Positions 8,084-17,074 of a stretch of DNA of 22,187 nt are shown here, piece by piece. Each line of letters begins with the position of its first letter. Position 1 is the first letter of the stretch. The translations under genes were made by a program, and so were the position numbers. Origin of the DNA: a virus; the IMG/VR virus record IMGVR_UViG_3300009180_002263, positions 1-22,187 of that record. One strand, 5' to 3'. The notes beneath the pieces are model-generated. The model had not been told where the DNA came from and ran no database searches. It saw nothing but the letters and a program-made list of their open reading frames with translations.

Positions 8084-8806
8084 TTAGTGTTTCTTACCGA
8101 GTCTGCTGGAAACGAATTCGACCAATTCTGCGCGTGTTGTCTCAACGGATGATGTTACTTCTCCGCCAACACCAAGATTAACTCCAGCTTCTACTTCTGC
8201 TGTTTCTAAAACAGAAGCATCAACTGTATTTTGTGAAGCTGTCTCTTCTTGACTACTAGCTTCTACTGTATCTTGATCAGCTGCTTTCTCTTTCTTCTTT
8301 TCTGCTTCTTTCTTCTTTTGTTCGTCCGTCATGAGCCAAGGTGGCATCTTTCCAGCAAATAGAGAAGTCATAGCAGCAAATGTGTCATCATCCATGCTCT
8401 CAAATTTATCGACTGTAGCGTTAGCTGTATCAGCATCTAGGCCATTTTCGATTAGAGCAGCAGCTCTTTTCATCTTCTTTTCTTTCTTCATCATCTCTTC
8501 TTCTTTGGCCTTATATCCTGCAATAGTTTCGAGAGCAGCTTCAAGTTCAGACTTAGTCTTCTTCATATCTTCTTCTTCTTTGAGCATCATCTCGTCTTTC
8601 TTCTTGGCAGCTTCTTCCTTCTCTGCGGCAAGAGCTTCTTGAGCGGCTGTTAGCTCGGCAATGGTTTGCTCTTTAGCTTGTACTTCGGTCTCTAAAGCGG
8701 CTACTTTATCCTTTAGCTGAGATACTACTTCAGCTGAAGAACTTGTCATAGCTTCGATTTTAGTTTTTAGTTCAGCCACTTCTGCTTGAATATTTTCTAA
8801 GTTCAT
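8084..8806 (-). CDS. Nested scaffold protein from an internal in-frame start
   Basis: Within the protease-scaffold gene, Met279 (bases 8806-8804) begins exactly where the coiled coil begins (MNLENIQAEVAELKTKIEAM). It is preceded by a GGAG site (8819-8816) 9 bases upstream, as good as the site of several independent genes here. The product would be a 240-residue protease-free scaffold in excess over the fusion, as in lambda C/Nu3. The sequence features are seen directly; use of the start is inferred. Confidence 0.65.
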   Translation of the reverse strand: MNLENIQAEVAELKTKIEAMTSSSAEVVSQLKDKVAALETEVQAKEQTIAELTAAQEALAAEKEEAAKKKDEMMLKEEEDMKKTKSELEAALETIAGYKAKEEEMMKKEKKMKRAAALIENGLDADTANATVDKFESMDDDTFAAMTSLFAGKMPPWLMTDEQKKKEAEKKKEKAADQDTVEASSQEETASQNTVDASVLETAEVEAGVNLGVGGEVTSSVETTRAELVEFVSSRLGKKH

Positions 8807-9640
8807 AATGTTATTCTCCACATTAAGGTTGGTCTGATTATCAAATACACCCGCAATCGATAAATCTTCAAATTTTTCGGTTGAATTTTTTAAACCCGGT
8901 TCGTCAAACATATTTTTAGTAAAAATTATGCTATCAGGATTTGCTGGTTTATCAACAAAACCTTTGCCGGAAAAAGTAATATTACGTAATACTCTACCTA
9001 TCTTATAATTATCATGTTCGCCTTGTCCACCATATGATCTTAAATATTTTGTTAAATATGCAGTAGCTTCATTTCTAGGTAATATTTTATATTCACCAGT
9101 ACTCTTATTGATTAATCCATAATCAAAATTCTTAAAGAAACACTCCATACTAACATACTTAGAACCATTCTCTATTTCTGCTATTAATTTATCGGCTCTA
9201 TTTTTTAGATCAACATTAGAGAATCCCTTATAGATTACTGAGCCAGTTAAAATATGATATTTTTCTGGTAAATTTTCTATTGCAGTAGCATCGTCTATTA
9301 GGATTCCATCTTCTGTGATTGGCCAGTTAGATGTAATATGACCAATAATGGTGGCCTCATCATGTTCAAGATTAGTAGGCTTATCTTCTGGGGTATTTCT
9401 AGCTGCCCATACTTCGTCTTTATCGAAGATATCGTCATTTTTGTTCCAAGATGAACTGACTAAAATAGATTGAACATAATAAAGATCTGAGTCATTGAAG
9501 GAGGCTAGGGACTTGATCTCTTTAACATTATGCTTGTTATGGTCAATAGATGGAGTAACAGCAGAAGCATATGTTATGGATGCTGATGCTGTTAGTTTTT
9601 CTGATAGACCATCTAGTTGTTCTTGCTCAAAAATTTTCAT
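8084..9640 (-). CDS. Prohead maturation protease fused to scaffold
   Basis: The 518-residue protein has two parts. Residues 45-245 form a prohead serine protease of the herpesvirus-assemblin-like class: NLEHDEATIIGHITSNW places the likely catalytic His at 93, KYVSMECFF places the likely Ser at 164, and GKGFVDKPANPDSIIF at 225-240 is the family's closing element. Residues 279-440 are a highly charged Glu/Lys/Ala coiled coil (the scaffold), followed by an acidic, Ser/Thr/Gln-rich tail. A strong AGGAG site precedes the ATG. The protein directs capsid assembly and then cleaves scaffold and capsid proteins before packaging. An internal start for the scaffold alone is listed separately. The gene sits 16 bases after portal. 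Confidence 0.83.
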   Translation of the reverse strand: MKIFEQEQLDGLSEKLTASASITYASAVTPSIDHNKHNVKEIKSLASFNDSDLYYVQSILVSSSWNKNDDIFDKDEVWAARNTPEDKPTNLEHDEATIIGHITSNWPITEDGILIDDATAIENLPEKYHILTGSVIYKGFSNVDLKNRADKLIAEIENGSKYVSMECFFKNFDYGLINKSTGEYKILPRNEATAYLTKYLRSYGGQGEHDNYKIGRVLRNITFSGKGFVDKPANPDSIIFTKNMFDEPGLKNSTEKFEDLSIAGVFDNQTNLNVENNIMNLENIQAEVAELKTKIEAMTSSSAEVVSQLKDKVAALETEVQAKEQTIAELTAAQEALAAEKEEAAKKKDEMMLKEEEDMKKTKSELEAALETIAGYKAKEEEMMKKEKKMKRAAALIENGLDADTANATVDKFESMDDDTFAAMTSLFAGKMPPWLMTDEQKKKEAEKKKEKAADQDTVEASSQEETASQNTVDASVLETAEVEAGVNLGVGGEVTSSVETTRAELVEFVSSRLGKKH

Positions 9641-9656
9641 AATTTTCTCCTATTCT

Positions 9657-11852
9657 TTAGGATGAATACACCAAGCTGTAAAAAGACGCTTTTGCTTGCT
9701 TCTGGTCATCGACTGATAGTGACTGATCTAAAGTTTGTTCTATAGACTTAAGCCAGTTTTTATACTCTATGAGAGTATCTTGTGTTGCAGATGTGTCGAT
9801 CTTTGAGAAAGCATTAATAACCGACTCTGTATCAACTTTGGACATTGGCTGTAAACTGAATAATATTTTGGTACGAGTTTCTTCGGCCTCTTGAAATTCA
9901 ATTGAACTTAAACTTCTTAGATTTTTCTTACTATAGAATTCAAGTAAAATTGGATTCATTATTTCATTGATCTTATCTTGGGATTTACTTGCCCAGATCA
10001 TTATACTCGCTCCGGTCTGTGGCTTGAAAACTTTTGTTTTTCTTTTTTCGGTGTCCTTGGACATTTTCGGTCTGCCTTGTCCGGGAACCTGAGGCAACGA
10101 TTCAGGAGAATCGTTTGCCAACTTCGGAGAACCACCGCCAAAAGGAGCAGCTGGAACTTTTAATTCCAAGGCTGTCTTTTCTCCCGACTTCTTTTTTTCT
10201 AACTCTAGCCCAACCTGACTAGGAGTAACAACTCCTCCTTGTAAGGCTATCTTCTTCAAGCTATTCTCTAGCTGTGGATCATGCCAAGGTCCAGCCTTCT
10301 TTGCCATGCGGTCACTCTTTCTTTCTCTTGTCTCTCTGTTGAGTCTAGATTTCTCCATATCTGGATCCATACCGAACTTAGTTTGGAGTAGCTCGTCGCT
10401 AATAAGGCTTCTATCTGCTAACTGAATTAGTAGTGCTTTTTCGCTATTCTCATCACTAAGATCCATTCTATCAAATTCAATCTTAGCCGGATATTTAAAT
10501 CCCATAGCTTTTTGTACTATTGCAATTTCATTTTCCCAAAACCTTATTAAAACATCTCTGCCATATTGTAGTCTTTGTGTTAATGTCTTTAGAGATATGA
10601 AATTATTAGTAGTTCCAGCAGCACCGAATGTACCAGTTAATGTTGGAGGAATTCCTAATCCAGCGTAAACAGCATTCATATGAGGAATATATTTATTCTC
10701 TCCTAAAAATTGATGAACATTAGTATTAGACTCTAATAGTTCAATATCTGGCCCCCAAATTAAATCCATGCTTCCGCCACCAGTATTATTTCCTAGAATC
10801 TGGGCTAACTTAGCAGTCGCCGCTTTTGTTGGTGCTATCTTGTGTTCTAAATTACCTAGTTTAAAAATTCTAATGTTAGATACCGCACCATCCAAAGCAG
10901 CCATATCAGCAAGCTTTAACTTTTCAACTACTGTCAAATCATCCATAATAGCATATATCATTGGATACGCCCAAGCTTGCCAGTCATCTTTCTTGTAGTG
11001 AAATACCAATGTTTTATTTGGATCTAAGGGATATCCATGTTGAGTTTTAGCTGATTCAATAATTTCTTTTGGTAGTCCAGCTAATATTTTTCTCTCTGCG
11101 TCTGACTTTGGTGAATTTATTTGATTTCTTAAATTTCCTGGTAGCTGTAATTCATATGTTTTATCATCAACGAAAGAAGATAATGCCCCAGCTACAACAT
11201 CCACGAAGATAGGATCAATAAAAGTATATCTCCAAGGAATTTCTCTTTTATCTACAGGCATCACATCAATATCAGAAATTTGATAATCAGCAGCTCCCAA
11301 ACTTTGATATAGCTTATCTGTGACCTTTAAACTAATCTTAGCAGTTCTCCTATCAATAATAACATTACCAGACTTATAGAGATTATTTAAGAATCTTTCG
11401 CTTCTATCCTTGCCATTTATCTTCTTAAACCATCTTCTGTAAAATCTTTCTATTCTTTTATTTCTATGAGAAAATCTGATTCCCTGAGTGGCAAAATCTC
11501 CCATAAGATCAATAACATTTTTAACTAAACCAACTCGCTGATAAATATCTTCTGCTCTTGCTAGTATTGCTTTTAGCTTTTTTGGTACCGCTTCGTCTGG
11601 TCTAAAATAGTCGTAATCTGTACGAGTAAAACCAGGACGGCTTCCAGTAATTCCATCAAGATTAGAATAGTCTAATCCATATCTACGCATAGCTTCGGCT
11701 TTTTGAACCACCGTAAACTCATCCAAAGATGCGGAGGATCTCTTTAGGGCTTCCTGCTTACTGGCTAAATCATCTCCCCATGTGATATAAGCATCTTCAG
11801 GAATTATATTAGCATTTTTAATCACATCTTCTTTAGGTTTCTTTTTAGCCAT
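9657..11852 (-). CDS. Portal protein
   Basis: The 731-residue protein sits between large terminase and protease, the usual portal position. Characteristic segments are YQRVGLVKNVIDLMGDFATQ at 104-123 with the adjoining RFYRRWFKK helix, PMIYAIMDDLTVVEKLKLAD at 297-316 (the long portal helix region), MNAVYAGLGIPPTLTG at 392-407, and FISLKTLTQRLQYGRDVLIR at 418-437. The length is towards the large end for portals. The C-terminal 200 residues are Lys/Gln/Pro-rich, then helical, and may form the crown or barrel. The ring of portal subunits forms the DNA entry channel and the terminase dock. No strong ribosome site precedes the ATG; the gene lies 63 bases after the terminase stop. Confidence 0.87.
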   Translation of the reverse strand: MAKKKPKEDVIKNANIIPEDAYITWGDDLASKQEALKRSSASLDEFTVVQKAEAMRRYGLDYSNLDGITGSRPGFTRTDYDYFRPDEAVPKKLKAILARAEDIYQRVGLVKNVIDLMGDFATQGIRFSHRNKRIERFYRRWFKKINGKDRSERFLNNLYKSGNVIIDRRTAKISLKVTDKLYQSLGAADYQISDIDVMPVDKREIPWRYTFIDPIFVDVVAGALSSFVDDKTYELQLPGNLRNQINSPKSDAERKILAGLPKEIIESAKTQHGYPLDPNKTLVFHYKKDDWQAWAYPMIYAIMDDLTVVEKLKLADMAALDGAVSNIRIFKLGNLEHKIAPTKAATAKLAQILGNNTGGGSMDLIWGPDIELLESNTNVHQFLGENKYIPHMNAVYAGLGIPPTLTGTFGAAGTTNNFISLKTLTQRLQYGRDVLIRFWENEIAIVQKAMGFKYPAKIEFDRMDLSDENSEKALLIQLADRSLISDELLQTKFGMDPDMEKSRLNRETRERKSDRMAKKAGPWHDPQLENSLKKIALQGGVVTPSQVGLELEKKKSGEKTALELKVPAAPFGGGSPKLANDSPESLPQVPGQGRPKMSKDTEKRKTKVFKPQTGASIMIWASKSQDKINEIMNPILLEFYSKKNLRSLSSIEFQEAEETRTKILFSLQPMSKVDTESVINAFSKIDTSATQDTLIEYKNWLKSIEQTLDQSLSVDDQKQAKASFYSLVYSS

Positions 11853-11915
11853 AATTTTATTCTAATTGTAATAGTATCGTGATTGGATTACCTAAGATAA
11901 TATTTAGTAATACAC

Positions 11916-13946
11916 TTATTCTCTATAAATACCCGTATAAATATCGTTATTAGCAGCATTCGTAAACCATTCTGGCCCCTTATACATTTGACCATTATGA
12001 TTAACCATTTCTCTAGCTCTTCCTCCTACAAAATCATATTCTACTCCCTTTAAGGTTCTAGCCATTTGTCTAGCAACCATATTAGCTATTAATAGTGAAC
12101 TATATCTATCTTTACGCAACCTACCTTTTTTACCGTTTGGCATTTTAACTTCTGGAGTATCCCAACGGTCTCTGGCATTTGGTCCAGTACTTGTTTGAGT
12201 CATAACGATAGTTGTTAGCTCATTCTTAAGTTCTTCTATTTCTAAAATGCATTCACTTAAGCTATCATATATTGGATTTAACTCACTTTCCAAAATGTCC
12301 TTACCTTCTCTCTCTAGCGCCAATCCTAGTGTTAAGCTATCGAATCTTGGAAATAGTAATACTTTATCCTCAAAATCTTTTCTTAATCCGTGATTGGCCT
12401 GAGCAGTCCAGTCCGCCTTGGCGAACTGCACCAATTCAATAAGATGTAAGCCAGCTTGATCATCTGTATCTTTACTTTTGTCTGGATTTATTATTGGCCA
12501 AATTAGATTTTCTCCTTCTTCAAGCTTGGCTGGATCATGTAAGGATTCTTCTATTGCAACACCACCTCCCTGAGCATCAAGTCCTATGCGAGCACATGGG
12601 AAAATCTTCATTAGGTTTCTGATCTTACGACAACAGAATCCATAAAAGTCATGATCTTTTACTAGTCCTGTTTTTAGTCTTTCTTTAAAATTACTACGAT
12701 TAGTAGTCCAGCAATACACAATTCTATTATGATCAGGATAAACCTCTAGGATTATGATACTAAAGTTATCTTGCTCAGATGCTGGATCGATCCCGTATAT
12801 GTACTGAGCTTTTGGATTACCTATTACCATAGCGTCAAAAGATACAGTATTACCAGATATAGATATTGGCTTAGAATCTGAAGTAACACATCCTTCTACT
12901 AAACTTCTTCTAAAAAATCCTTCACTGTCTGTTACGAAGCAAGCAGCATATTCCATATTATATATTCCGCTATGAATAGTTGCTCTTGCTCTACTAACCT
13001 GTTTATCATCCATGAAGCCTTTAGGAATTAATTCATAAGGAATTCTGATAATACTATAGTCTTTCCAGTTAAAATTACTAGGTATTTCTCCTTTAAATAA
13101 CTCTTCTAATTTACGTTCATCTCCCTTGCTCTCTATAATACCCTTGTATCTTTTCCAATAACTGGCAAAATGCTTGAAGTCATAATCCGCTGTTCCTGAT
13201 ATGATTGCCTGATTACCCATCTTATATTGAAGCTGTTCAAGCTCTTCATTCCAAATACCAGCATCTTTCATAGCTTGTTTTTTAGCTTCTTCTTTCACAT
13301 TCTGTATTGGACTAGCACTAACTGCCGCGAATCCTGATACTACAGTTTCATAAATATCTGGACTTATGGATGCAAATTCGTCAGCAATAATAATATGTGC
13401 TCTTAAACCTCTAATCTTACTACCATCACCCATTGGAATTGCTGTTGTCCAACTATCACCCAATCGAATAGTACATCGGTCAACGTCTCTTCTTGGTCCA
13501 TCATCATTTCCATTAAATATACTGCGTAATATAGGGCTAGTTCTCCATATATTTTCCATATATTCGAAGATAATCTTACTTTGTCTAAAAGCAGCACCTA
13601 CTACCACTATCTTAGTTCCAGGATAGAATGTCATTTTTAAAACACAGTATAATGCTAATAAGAATGACTTTCCCCAACCACGACTAGCTATATACATAGG
13701 AAATGATCGTATCCAAAACTCCTGAATGATAGCAACCTGTATTGGGTGTAACTCTATATTAAATAGGAGTTTGCATGTTGAACCAATATAGTCTGGATTT
13801 CTTAGTATTCTTAATAGATGAGCATCTGGAAATTCTATATCTTTTTCGGATCTATGAATCATAAGATTCTTAGATATTTCAAGATCATCAAGATTGCCTA
13901 GTCCTAGCCAAGCATTTTCAAATATCTGTTTTTGGGAGCTTTTCAA
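11916..13946 (-). CDS. Large terminase subunit (ATPase and nuclease)
   Basis: The 676-residue protein carries both terminase domains. The ATPase has a Walker A-type loop SRGWGKSF at 88-95 (Lys93), and Walker B IIIADEF at 185-191 with Asp189-Glu190. The RNase H-like nuclease has acidic residues in YGIDPAS (Asp387), RIGLDAQGGG (Asp457) and RKDRYSSLLIAN (Asp613). It powers DNA packaging at the portal and cuts the concatemer. The start used here is TTG (13946-13944), preceded by AAGG about 8 bases upstream and overlapping the ERCC4 nuclease gene by 29 bases. The next in-frame ATG is Met29 (13862), which has no visible ribosome site, so TTG is preferred but not certain. Confidence 0.92.
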   Translation of the reverse strand: MKSSQKQIFENAWLGLGNLDDLEISKNLMIHRSEKDIEFPDAHLLRILRNPDYIGSTCKLLFNIELHPIQVAIIQEFWIRSFPMYIASRGWGKSFLLALYCVLKMTFYPGTKIVVVGAAFRQSKIIFEYMENIWRTSPILRSIFNGNDDGPRRDVDRCTIRLGDSWTTAIPMGDGSKIRGLRAHIIIADEFASISPDIYETVVSGFAAVSASPIQNVKEEAKKQAMKDAGIWNEELEQLQYKMGNQAIISGTADYDFKHFASYWKRYKGIIESKGDERKLEELFKGEIPSNFNWKDYSIIRIPYELIPKGFMDDKQVSRARATIHSGIYNMEYAACFVTDSEGFFRRSLVEGCVTSDSKPISISGNTVSFDAMVIGNPKAQYIYGIDPASEQDNFSIIILEVYPDHNRIVYCWTTNRSNFKERLKTGLVKDHDFYGFCCRKIRNLMKIFPCARIGLDAQGGGVAIEESLHDPAKLEEGENLIWPIINPDKSKDTDDQAGLHLIELVQFAKADWTAQANHGLRKDFEDKVLLFPRFDSLTLGLALEREGKDILESELNPIYDSLSECILEIEELKNELTTIVMTQTSTGPNARDRWDTPEVKMPNGKKGRLRKDRYSSLLIANMVARQMARTLKGVEYDFVGGRAREMVNHNGQMYKGPEWFTNAANNDIYTGIYRE

Positions 13947-14394
13947 GATGATCTACCTTTTTAAGAATGTACTCTGCCATTTTTTCCGCATTATGTGCTG
14001 ATCCGCAAAAACATATTTTAATATTATGTAATAGTTGTAATTCCATTATATTCTTCATAATAAAAGCTGGACTAACTTTAATATTGTTCCACCATTTTTT
14101 AGGAACAGTAGATCCTACTGGATATATAAGAACATCTTCTAAATGAAATTCAAATAGTATAAATGCATATTTTAGTTTACTTAATCTTTCAACAACATCA
14201 ACAAAACGACTTTCCACAATATTATTAGCAAATTCACTTACACTTTTCTTTCTTTCAATACCAAGCAAATGTTCAAGACCATCTATACTATAGTCACCAG
14301 TATCTAATTTCCTTTTGGCTATTGCATAATTATCAAAAGACCATGGTTGTTGTTCTCTGGTATCTACGATAATAGTAAAGTTATCATTTTTCAT
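13918..14394 (-). CDS. ERCC4-type (XPF/Mus81 fold) nuclease
   Basis: The 158-residue protein has the ERCC4 nuclease signature: VDTREQQPW with Asp11, Arg13 and Glu14; TGDYSIDG with Gly33-Asp34; and GIERKKSVSEFANNI with Glu47-Arg48-Lys49. The last acidic position is Glu instead of the more common Asp. It is a stand-alone nuclease domain without helicase or HhH segments. Such enzymes cut branched DNA. Next to terminase and HNH genes, it may trim replication or recombination branches before packaging; this is inference. The 3' end overlaps the terminase start by 29 bases. Upstream, the HNH gene ends 6 bases away. Confidence 0.85.
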   Translation of the reverse strand: MKNDNFTIIVDTREQQPWSFDNYAIAKRKLDTGDYSIDGLEHLLGIERKKSVSEFANNIVESRFVDVVERLSKLKYAFILFEFHLEDVLIYPVGSTVPKKWWNNIKVSPAFIMKNIMELQLLHNIKICFCGSAHNAEKMAEYILKKVDHLEKLPKTDI

Positions 14395-14400
14395 AAAAAC

Positions 14401-14679
14401 TCATTTATTCTTTGGTGGTTTCTTTTTATCGTTGACGATTTTAAAGAATACACCTTCATACAAAGCTTCCATATTTTTGATCATTTTATGATGTAAATAG
14501 CATAATGTTATTCCATTATCAACAATGAATCTTAAACCAGGATATTCTGCCCAAGTTTTTATATGATGGGCATTCAATTTCTTTTTAGTAGAACATCCTG
14601 GCCACTGACATTGATGATTATCTCTACTATAAACCTCTTTTCTCCACTTTTTATATAATGGATCTTGAAAATTTCTCAT
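14401..14679 (-). CDS. HNH endonuclease, packaging-associated type
   Basis: The 92-residue protein is a compact HNH nuclease. Zinc ligands are likely Cys24, Cys29, Cys60 and His63; catalytic residues are in LNAHHIKTW (His38-His39) and DNGITLCYLHH (Asn55). The size and the location close to the large terminase match the small HNH proteins that assist terminase in many phages (HK97 gp74-like). A homing role is less likely, since it is embedded in the operon with a 4-base overlap to the upstream dehydratase gene. The C-terminal tail is Lys/Pro-rich. Confidence 0.85.
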   Translation of the reverse strand: MRNFQDPLYKKWRKEVYSRDNHQCQWPGCSTKKKLNAHHIKTWAEYPGLRFIVDNGITLCYLHHKMIKNMEALYEGVFFKIVNDKKKPPKNK

Positions 14680-15668
14680 GATAATAATCTTATATCAGAA
14701 ATTACCATCTCATTAACAAGTTCCTCAAAAGATGTATGATGAATCCAACCAAGAGCTTTCTTTGCTTTATCGCATCGACCTTTTAGATAATTAACTTCTG
14801 CTGGTCGATATAATTCAGGATCTATTTCGATATGATCTTTGTAATTAAAGCCCGCTATTTTAAATGCTAAATCTAGAAAATCTTGTACCGTATGGGTTTG
14901 TCCAGTACACAATACATAATCGTCCGCAATATCGTTATCTAACATAAGATGCATTCCTTGTACGAAATCTTTAGCGTGGCCCCAATCTCTTGAAGCTATT
15001 ATATTGCCTAGTTTTAATTTAGTAGATTTTGATATTTTATTATTTACTAATCTACCAATATACTTAGTAATTTTTCTTGTAACAAAGTTTTCTCCACGTC
15101 TTGGACTTTCATGATTGAATAAAATTCCCGAACAAGCGTATAGACCATAAGCTTCTCGATATATTTGTAACATTCTATGACTAGATAATTTAGATACAGC
15201 ATAGGGACTTTGAGGAATCAATGGAGTGTCTTCATCTTGATACTTTTCGCCATTAGGATCTATCGAATAGTTTTTCCCAAACATTTCGCTGGTACTGGCT
15301 TGATAGAATTTAGTATGAGAAGATCGATGTCTAATTCCTTCTAATAAATTAATTATGCCAATAGTATTTATTTCAAACGTTGTTGATGGCTGATTAAAAC
15401 TTGTTCCAACATGACTCATCGCCGCCAAGTTATATAGTTCATCTGGCTGATATTTTTCTAAGATCTGTGAACAATCACTAGGATCAGTAAGGTCAAATTC
15501 TTCTAAACTAAAATTATCATAATAAGATAAATGATTTACTCTTTCACAGTTATTAATGCTACTTCGTCTGTGAAGACCAATCACATTATACTCTTTACTC
15601 AATAAGTATTCTGCTAAATAAGATCCATCTTGTCCTGTTATTCCTGTGATAATAGCTGTTTTATTCAT
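14676..15668 (-). CDS. gmd: GDP-mannose 4,6-dehydratase
   Basis: The 330-residue short-chain dehydrogenase converts GDP-mannose to GDP-4-keto-6-deoxymannose, precursor of GDP-fucose, GDP-rhamnose and perosamine. It has the NAD(P) loop GITGQDGSYLAE at 9-20, RRSS at 34-37 (NADP contact typical of Gmd), the active-site STSEMFG at 125-131, and YAVSK at 156-160. The length is a little below the usual 340-370. A GAGGTG ribosome site lies in the end of the methyltransferase gene, with an ATGA overlap. No reductase or epimerase follows in the window, so the final sugar depends on the host or on genes elsewhere. Confidence 0.92.
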   Translation of the reverse strand: MNKTAIITGITGQDGSYLAEYLLSKEYNVIGLHRRSSINNCERVNHLSYYDNFSLEEFDLTDPSDCSQILEKYQPDELYNLAAMSHVGTSFNQPSTTFEINTIGIINLLEGIRHRSSHTKFYQASTSEMFGKNYSIDPNGEKYQDEDTPLIPQSPYAVSKLSSHRMLQIYREAYGLYACSGILFNHESPRRGENFVTRKITKYIGRLVNNKISKSTKLKLGNIIASRDWGHAKDFVQGMHLMLDNDIADDYVLCTGQTHTVQDFLDLAFKIAGFNYKDHIEIDPELYRPAEVNYLKGRCDKAKKALGWIHHTSFEELVNEMVISDIRLLS

Positions 15669-16216
15669 TTAACACCTCGTGTTTTTTGCACAACCCAACA
15701 TATTCCCTGTATTTGTTTATTCTTAGAAAATTTCTCATCTACTGCCTGATTAACACCAGACCAATTATAATCATGTCCAGCAATGTAACCATTTAATTTA
15801 ACTTTAGGATACCATGTTTCTATATCCTCCTTAACATCTTCGTATTCATGAGACATATCAATAAATACTACATCCAAAGATTCATCTTTAAAATCTTTGG
15901 CTGCTTCCACTGACAATTTTCTTATTGCAGTAAATTTTCTGTCGCCCATATTTTCTAAAAAGATATCATATATATCTGTTCTTGTAGCTAGCTCGTGAGC
16001 GTTAGTTAGTTCGTTTTTTGATCCTTTCCATGAGTCTACAATAAAAACATTAATATTTTTAGTTAGTGATTGAATCTTATCGCATAAGTACGAAGAACTT
16101 TTACCCAGCCAAGCCCCACCTTCTAAAAAAGAACCTCCATCAGGGATTGTATCTATAAGAAAGTCTAACGTATCGCTATAGTCAAACCATCCATCTATTT
16201 CGTATGAATTTTTCAT
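15665..16216 (-). CDS. Class I SAM-dependent methyltransferase (Methyltransf_24-like)
   Basis: The 183-residue protein has the class I Rossmann methyltransferase pattern: motif I FLEGGAWLGKSS at 30-41, Asp61 ending the second strand (VFIVDSWKG), LDVVFIDMSHEYEDVKEDI at 114-132 with Asp120, and GYIAGHDYNW at 143-152. This D..H.Y..V form is shared with cephalosporin-hydroxylase-like and sugar O-methyltransferases. A strong AAGGAG site precedes the ATG. It is translationally coupled (ATGA) to gmd, so it may methylate a deoxy sugar derived from GDP-mannose. The substrate itself cannot be read from the sequence. Confidence 0.78.
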   Translation of the reverse strand: MKNSYEIDGWFDYSDTLDFLIDTIPDGGSFLEGGAWLGKSSSYLCDKIQSLTKNINVFIVDSWKGSKNELTNAHELATRTDIYDIFLENMGDRKFTAIRKLSVEAAKDFKDESLDVVFIDMSHEYEDVKEDIETWYPKVKLNGYIAGHDYNWSGVNQAVDEKFSKNKQIQGICWVVQKTRGVK

Positions 16217-16234
16217 AAATTTTCTCCTTCATTT

Positions 16235-17074
16235 TTATTCGTTATTATCCTCGTCTTTTAAAACGCTTTCTGGAGTTAGTATGGGTCTATCGATTTTTCT
16301 ATCTTCGTATGAATGATATTGCTCTAATTTTTCTTTGTATTTTGCGGTTGCAAGAGCCAATATTTCCATCTCGCGTCCTTCTTTTTCCCTGATTTCTTCA
16401 TCTTCTAACATTCGTATAAGGCCCGACCAGGAGCTTTTACCGTCCTCGATTCTTTTGATTCTTTGCTCTCTGGTAGCTTTTAAATCTTTACTTATTTTTT
16501 GTTGCTCATTAAGTAGCTTAGTATATTCATTTGTATAATTAGCAATACTATTTCGAGCAAAACTTAATTGAGTTTCAAGATTGGCCAGTCTTGGAATATC
16601 TCTATCAATTTCGTCTTTTGAGTATTCTTTATCAACAAGACGTTGTAGCTTGTCAGTTTCGGCAATATGTCGTTTGCGTTCTTTCATGCTGCGATTGATA
16701 AGAATATCTATGGTGATAAATTGTTTGATTTGAAGTTCTTCGGCTGGCAAAACATCTTCACGAAACTGCTTAATTAACCCTACCCACGTATCTTCAAAAT
16801 ACTGAAGTTCGCCCGTAGAGTCGTCGAACTGTCTTTTAATCTCATTCCAGAAGGTTTTAGTATGTAGTTTTTGTTTTAAAGATTCAACATTACTTTTTTC
16901 GTCATCTGAAACCACTAATTGATTTTCAGTAATATATCTTTTGATAGGAGCAGCATTTCTATTAAGAGATTCTGCAATTTCTTCTATTTTCATAGATTCA
17001 AAATTATCTCTTATAAATTGTTCTTCAGCTAAACTTAGCTGTCCTCTTTTTCTTGGCGGATTGTCTGGTGCCAT
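16235..17074 (-). CDS. HTH and coiled-coil protein, candidate small terminase subunit
   Basis: The 279-residue protein begins with a basic stretch (PPRKRGQLS) and a helix-turn-helix-like segment at 13-52 (EEQFIRDNFESMKIEEIAES, then NRNAAPIKRYI). Residues 110-250 are strongly helical and charged, with coiled-coil character, and the C-terminus is acidic. HTH followed by an oligomerising coiled coil is the usual plan of small terminase subunits, and the large terminase lies in the same operon, about 2.3 kb downstream. It could instead be a transcription regulator. A GGAG site 9 bases upstream confirms the ATG, which lies inside the sigma-like gene (40-base overlap). Confidence 0.5.
   Translation of the reverse strand: MAPDNPPRKRGQLSLAEEQFIRDNFESMKIEEIAESLNRNAAPIKRYITENQLVVSDDEKSNVESLKQKLHTKTFWNEIKRQFDDSTGELQYFEDTWVGLIKQFREDVLPAEELQIKQFITIDILINRSMKERKRHIAETDKLQRLVDKEYSKDEIDRDIPRLANLETQLSFARNSIANYTNEYTKLLNEQQKISKDLKATREQRIKRIEDGKSSWSGLIRMLEDEEIREKEGREMEILALATAKYKEKLEQYHSYEDRKIDRPILTPESVLKDEDNNE

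Noticed and set aside
8331-8642. Plus-strand Ser/Phe-rich frame opposite the scaffold
   Set aside because: It is the antisense of Glu/Lys codons of the coiled coil; no start signals.
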